64,000 nt of DNA from Nymphalis io (Eukaryota; Arthropoda; Insecta; Lepidoptera; Nymphalidae): the NCBI RefSeq assembly GCF_905147045.1, contig NC_065894.1, positions 595,501 to 659,500 of the forward strand, given 5' to 3'. The notes beneath the pieces are model-generated. The model had not been told where the DNA came from, searched no databases, and saw only the letters and a program-made list of their open reading frames with translations. Below are positions 60,201 through 64,000 of the stretch, in pieces (within the stretch, counting starts at the first letter, position 1; each line of letters starts with the position of its first letter). A program made the position numbers and the translations under genes.

Positions 60201-62264
60201 TCTACTTCTAGGCCCAGAAATCGACGACTTGGAAAATGAGCAGCCGACAGACGCCACACCATACCCTGGCATCGACGATGGTCTTCTTGAACCAAATAAT
60301 AATAAGCCTACCATCAACGGAGAAGGTATAAAATTATTATATCAATTTTCTACATTTTCTTCTAGTTCATCCCGCGTTAACTTCCTTTTTAAATTGCAAT
60401 TTATTTTTAATATATATTTTTTTCTTTTTTTTATTATGACTAACAGTCTTCAGGCTAACCTTATTAATGCAAAATTAAACAATATATATATATATGTCTG
60501 TTATCACGTCTAAGTCACATAAATAATCGTAATGATATTGAATAAAGACATAGCCGGCGACATGAGTAAAGAAATATGCATATAAGTATATGTAAAAAGA
60601 CATACATTACTGGAATATATGGAACTATATTAAGGGCTGTCCTTTGTATTGTATGATTATTGATGCTATTTACGTAAAACTAAATCGTTTACTTGCATTA
60701 ATTTTCCTTGTATTATCCGGAAGACACAAAAAATATATAAATTTACCGGCTTCGGCTTTACTTCTTCATACTGTATATGTTATGCATTTATATTTACCCG
60801 ACTTCGTAGGGCATATAATTTCAAAATACTTACATTTTCTGTTCTAGTCAAAAATCATTTTTTGTTCGATAACTTACAAAATATTAAATTATCTCAATTA
60901 TTTAAGTTAAATTAAAAACCGCATCAAATTCAAAGTTAAGAAGAACTATACGGACAAACTGTGTGCGAATTTCTTTTATACTAGATATTTATAGATTAAG
61001 TTTCAAATAAAAAATATATTTTATAAACTTTAAAATATTCCATTGTCTTTTTACTAACAAGAATAAGCCAATTCTTGTTTTTAAAATTTTTATTCATTTG
61101 TAAATTAAAAACTAAACTATTTAAAAGATATATTTAGCCAAGCAGTGCGTCTTAAACAGGTTGTTACTTGTATTTTTTTATATCAATATATTGTATTAGT
61201 CAACATATAGGTATATTAAAGAATTTCGTACGTGTGTGAACATTTGAGTGATATTAATATTGATGCATATAAAACTAGGTTATCATGGAGGATGTGGCCT
61301 GTGACAGGCTGCAATCATTTTGTTCTTGACCGTAAACATGATGACGATAAAAAGATATTACCAAAGATCTTTTTAATTGTAAATAAATAATATACGGCTT
61401 CGTTATAAAAAAAATATTTAATAAAAAACATGATCCATTGTCTTAAAATGTATGTTTTGTACATATAACTTAAGTAAATATTACAGATTTTTAAATGTTT
61501 AATTTACTTTTCATAACTCTAAAATAACATTGTCATCGTATTTGTTTTTTTTTAATTTAAATATAGAACTAAATCTAAGTAGATATAATGTATTTACAAC
61601 CTTAAGATTTATTATTTGTACAAGTAAGATAATCTTTTTTGTTTCTATCTGTGGCATACTTTTGACTTATCACAAAACGAATTCACCTCGTTTCACACGC
61701 ATTTATTTGATAAAATCAGAAATATTGCAGTTGAATATTTTAAACGACAAAAACATAATTATTTCTAGGTGATTTTGAAGCAAATAAAGATAAAAACAAT
61801 ATTTATTTCCACAGCAATTATCAATTTCAGATAACAATGTAATTATTTTTATTATTTCATCCAAGGTTACGTTTTGTTTCTTTGATGTCGAATAAAAAAT
61901 ACATTAAAGTCAGTTTGTTTCAGAATTTTAATTTTAATGTCATGATCGTAATATAAATAAATACACTATAATGTGTAGAGAATAAAAGCATAACAAAATA
62001 TTTTTATTTTAAAAAATAATAATTGATGAGAATCCATATTTTTATAAGTGTTTAGTTTTTTTAATTTTTTTTTATGCTTCAGGCGAGGATGGAAAATCAG
62101 ATGGCGGTTCTCACCAGACGCACCCTACGCGGGACGACGGTGTCGGCACTGAAGACGGTAAATGGCCCTGGCCGTCTACCGACGAGACGGACTATCCTTA
62201 CGGTGATTGGATGATGCACATAGTATTTACATGCGCAGGAGTGTATACTATATTCGAAGTTTAA
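45230..62264 (+). CDS. Unknown acidic low-complexity protein gene (4 exons, 188 aa as modelled)
   Basis: Not recognised. Modelled exons: 45230..45406, 59313..59406, 60212..60325, 62083..62264, with GT/AG borders. The first junction is phase 0, the next two phase 1 (each split codon is Gly, G|GN). ATG at 45230 has A at -3 and an in-frame first exon of 59 codons (MSTEGQALNK...). Later exons encode acidic, Pro/Gly/Asp-rich segments (LLEPNKDRPKPPLAG, PGIDDGLLEPNNN, GEDGKSDGGS) with no domain I know, consistent with a disordered cytoplasmic region. Read through, the last exon ends with a short hydrophobic stretch (MMHIVFTCAGVYTIF) and TAA overlapping AATAAA. Alternatively the exon ends at 62157 (GACG|gtaaat, also phase 1) and the gene continues to the right; the true product may then be much larger. 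The exon chain is supported by matching phases and composition; function is unknown. Confidence 0.72.
45781..46053 (-). repeat. ~275-bp butterfly repeat, full length
   Basis: Well-preserved reverse copy just inside intron 1 of the unknown gene. Confidence 0.9.
46408..46559 (-). mobile_element. Metulj-like SINE, 5' truncated
   Basis: Only the 3' half of the SINE remains, bounded by a perfect 15-bp duplication ATAAGGGTTCATAAA (46393..46407 and 46560..46574). The 5' junction carries about 25 bases not matching the SINE. Confidence 0.92.
46806..46945 (+). repeat. Third SINE-like repeat, second copy
   Basis: ctcgttagtcgagtgactag (A-box-like), gaggttccgaaatcaaaacc, and gttaggttttccgtccagaa. In intron 1 of the unknown gene. 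Confidence 0.5.
47469..47774 (+). mobile_element. tRNA-derived SINE (Metulj-like), full length
   Basis: Plus-strand copy in intron 1 of the unknown gene. Perfect 13-bp duplication TGTATATTATAAA at 47456..47468 and 47775..47787. Head, body and GGACATTAACAGGCTGTTAC end are intact. Confidence 0.95.
48520..48775 (-). repeat. Same interspersed repeat type, longer variant
   Basis: Ends (plus strand) in gcgagcgaagtcgcgggtaa before actagt, the usual outer end, and holds aacccctaaggagtgataaa and atgaaactttgtatggaaat, as in longer lepidopteran copies. Confidence 0.5.
48780..51320. other. Intron 1 of the unknown gene, unique-looking part
   Basis: 2.5 kb without any repeat or frame I recognise. 50110..50340 is somewhat richer in GC (ctactctggactctgtggtt, gttgggcgaattcggtcata) and might hold an enhancer or an old insertion. 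Confidence 0.35.
51325..51530 (-). mobile_element. Old Metulj-like SINE
   Basis: Recognisable caggtttcctcacgatgctt and aaattaagcacatgaaaact blocks and a decayed tRNA-like head near 51500. Confidence 0.75.
52365..52427 (+). repeat. ~275-bp butterfly repeat, 3' end only
   Basis: caatgtctatgggcgttggt to tccgtttatctataaaa; a 5'-truncated copy ending at the same place as the others, which supports target-primed insertion. Confidence 0.75.
52940..53070 (-). mobile_element. Old Metulj-like SINE, head and upper body
   Basis: ATGAATTATAAACAAAAATT and the reversed head (tcatcggttaaaattcccg, actgggcaatca) are visible; the rest is lost. Confidence 0.65.
53873..53950 (+). mobile_element. SINE head remnant
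   Basis: tRNA-like start (ggcacagtggcataacacg, caagttcaaaccgggtaac) matching the Metulj-like head only. Confidence 0.55.
54952..55100 (-). repeat. ~275-bp butterfly repeat, partial
   Basis: Retains the gcacgagcatatgggccacc end and stops at cttgtgactgtaatcaca: again truncated at the 5' side. Confidence 0.82.
55174..55221. repeat. 18-bp inverted repeat around a TA-rich loop
   Basis: Arms 55174..55191 and 55204..55221 (AGTCATTACCCTATATAT and a one-mismatch complement). In intron 1 of the unknown gene. Confidence 0.8.
56138..56268 (+). repeat. Same repeat, best-preserved 3' half
   Basis: gtgtgcgcacacacttgtgc, atatctcctgcgtagttagc and gaccgaagccggtctggagg are clear. Confidence 0.65.
56610..56855 (+). 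repeat. ~275-bp butterfly repeat, diverged
   Basis: Forward copy from cttagtggtaaggccatctgg to tttgtccgtctaccaac. Confidence 0.8.
57388..57585 (-). repeat. Same interspersed repeat, reverse copy with both ends
   Basis: From ttctcgcgg-like start (tgccggcgaagtcgccagcg at 57556..57575) to gaaagtaactctatctgtta; shows that the start and end pieces belong to one element about 200 bp long here. Confidence 0.6.
58200..58471 (-). repeat. ~275-bp butterfly repeat, full length
   Basis: Reverse copy in intron 1 of the unknown gene. Confidence 0.9.
59030..59140 (+). repeat. Same interspersed repeat, 3' end
   Basis: ctcaagcttgcctcatacca, gtgaaagcgtaacaaacgag and tttcgcatttataatattag. Confidence 0.6.
59808..60053 (-). 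repeat. ~275-bp butterfly repeat
   Basis: Reverse copy in intron 2 of the unknown gene, between exons 59313..59406 and 60212..60325. Confidence 0.85.
60326..62082 (+). other. Intron 3 of the unknown gene
   Basis: Very AT-rich (poly-T and TA tracts), with no repeat of the common families. Confidence 0.5.
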
Positions 62265-62846
62265 ATAAAAAATCGATTATGTGATTACGATAATTGGTTA
62301 ATCCATAGATGACGATATATAATAAGTTTAAATTTGCTCAGTACAGCGTACAAGTCCATTAGTGCACTGTGTAAGATATAGGTAAAGATAGCACATGAAG
62401 TTAAATAAGAATGCCGTCGTTAACCGCCATCTTAAAAAAACGTTCGTCGAACGATACAAATGAGTTTGTTTAAGGACATAATATTTTATATAACTCTTAT
62501 AATTAAATTCATCGCTATAGCTACTCAATGTCCTGAATAGTTATTTTTAATTTAAATAGCTATATATTAAATTATCATTAAATAGTCTACCATCTTAGAA
62601 TTATTTGTCAAATCTTTCTCTAAACTCGAAAGTAGACATAAGTTCCTGCGCATGTTGATAGCTTTGAAAAAAAATCGAAATAAAGTACATACAAATGAGT
62701 TAATATTGATTCTAAATAGACAATTATAAACCATTCAAAAACACGACTTCTTTAAATATTTTCGTGTTCCCATTGATCTGATATATATAAACACATTATA
62801 TCTCTTTATTTATGTCGGGTAGACGGTCACTTATTTTCTTTTCCAG

Positions 62847-62864
62847 GTGATATTAACATACTGA
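62847..62864 (+). other. Candidate 18-nt microexon (phase 1) of the unknown gene
   Basis: A good pyrimidine tract and AG (ttttcttttccag) precede 62847, and a strong donor (A|gtaagc) follows 62864. The 18 bases keep the phase-1 frame of the preceding exons and would encode about six residues (GDINIL). It would be used only if the exon before it ends at 62157. This is inference from splice signals alone. Confidence 0.3.
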
Positions 62865-63957
62865 GTAAGCATGCTGCATGCCTTGTTACGTTTAAGGATA
62901 CTAAATTATTTGTAAGGCAATCGAATTTAAAGCTAGAAACAAACTATTAATTGATAATATTCGATCAATTCGTACTTTTATTAATAAGATAATTGTGTTT
63001 CACAAGTAATTTCACAAGTATTCTGGAGCTCACAATGTGGACTGCACTAGACTTTGTTTAAAATAAATTATACAAAAAATCTAAATGAAATGATTGAATT
63101 GACCAATTAATTATTTTGTGCCGCTTGGGCAGTACTCACTCGCCAATTATTCTGTCACCAAACGGCAATATTTTGTGTAGCTGTGAGCCAGTGTAGGAGA
63201 CATGACATCTTAGAATATCCCGTGGTTGGCGGCACAGATAAAATAATAATCGAAATAATTCTATATTATCTTATAATAATATTCTTATAATTTAAATCTA
63301 ATTAATTGATTTCCATTTTACACAATACCAGTGTCTGCTTGTCTAAATAAAATCTATACAAAGACAAACATTTGCCTTGAAAAATAATAATTGAGATAGT
63401 TAATTTCTAATTGTTCAGTTAAAATATTTAATAGAAAAATAACCTAGAAAGGTTCTATTATTTACAATTAACAAAAAAATATTAAACATTGCTACGACAC
63501 AGTTTTATACTAATGTAGTTCCTATCGTATTTATTGTTTAGGATATGTATAATTTGTTCAAAATAAATAAATAAATAAAATTATAAAGCATGTTTCTAGC
63601 TTTTTTTTCTTATACAATTACGTAGTTCCTTTAGAATGTGTGTAAAGCATTTGATTGCAAGTTGCGAGCAGTTAGTATTATGATTAAACGCTACAATTAA
63701 CAAAGAATATTTAGTTTACTAATACGTGCATGCGATCGCTTTGATGTCTATATATTGCATGGATATAGGCCATGTTTATTGTTTATCTAATGAATATATT
63801 ATTTCGAAACTGCGGCAGGAAGTTGGCTCTGGTTTTACTATTATTATATTTTATCTGTTCTTAAATTGGCACAGACTATAACTGTTAATCTAGATTCGTA
63901 TACATTATAATGTACAATTTTATTTGTACTTTTAAGTAATATAATAATCTATAAAAA
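62865..63957. other. Right-end region, no gene recognised
   Basis: Downstream of the unknown gene's modelled end, or an intron if the gene continues. Holds one decayed 275-bp repeat (63120..63236) and an AAATAAATAAATAAAT tract near 63560. Confidence 0.4.
63120..63236 (+). repeat. ~275-bp butterfly repeat, 5' part only, decayed
   Basis: gccgcttgggcagtactcac to cgtggttggcggcac; internal deletions. Confidence 0.65.
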
Positions 63958-64000
63958 AAATATCTTGGGATATTATTCACACACGGCCATCTGATCTGAC
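63958..64000 (-). mobile_element. Edge of a second copy of the 41.7-kb SINE family
   Basis: The last 43 bases (cttgggatattattcacaca, cggccatctgatc) match the 3' part of the repeat at 41696..41957; the remainder lies outside the window. Confidence 0.75.

Overview
The window is AT-rich eukaryotic DNA from a lepidopteran, most likely a nymphalid butterfly. Genes are split by introns with GT/AG sites. Tetraspanin genes sit in tandem, and the DNA between and inside genes is filled with short retroposons typical of Lepidoptera: a tRNA-headed SINE resembling the Metulj type, and an abundant ~275-bp repeat. An R1-clade LINE is also present. Family names for repeats come from recall; no database was searched.

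Layout. From 3.8 to 26.1 kb lie three complete minus-strand tetraspanin genes, named here C (3870..6600), B (13003..16411) and A (20382..26031). Each has five coding exons, all joined in phase 0, and the exons correspond one to one, so the trio arose by tandem duplication. B and A have the same lengths for exons 2-5; C has diverged, with a longer extracellular loop. Between C and B sit a TTAA-flanked element with inverted ends (7294..8067) and a 5'-truncated R1-clade LINE (8403..10349) bounded by a perfect 16-bp target duplication.

From 30.3 to about 40.9 kb is a nested pair of retrotransposons, both on the minus strand. A CR1/Jockey-group LINE (ORF1 40083..40802; ORF2 39480 down to 30713) is interrupted by a Gypsy-type LTR element (31117..36940). 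That element has two identical 103-bp LTRs, gag, protease and pol, and a small membrane-protein ORF in its leader. It looks young, but its reverse transcriptase box reads YLDN instead of YxDD, and two frame breaks lie in T runs.

From 45.2 to 62.3 kb is one plus-strand gene of unknown function, with a ~13.9-kb first intron and three later exons. Its predicted product is acidic, Gly/Pro/Asp-rich and largely unstructured. Its 3' end is uncertain and may continue through a microexon near 62.85 kb.

The rest is intergenic or intronic DNA carrying SINE-like repeats, decayed repeats and several long perfect or near-perfect hairpins. I found no true tRNA, rRNA or CRISPR feature.
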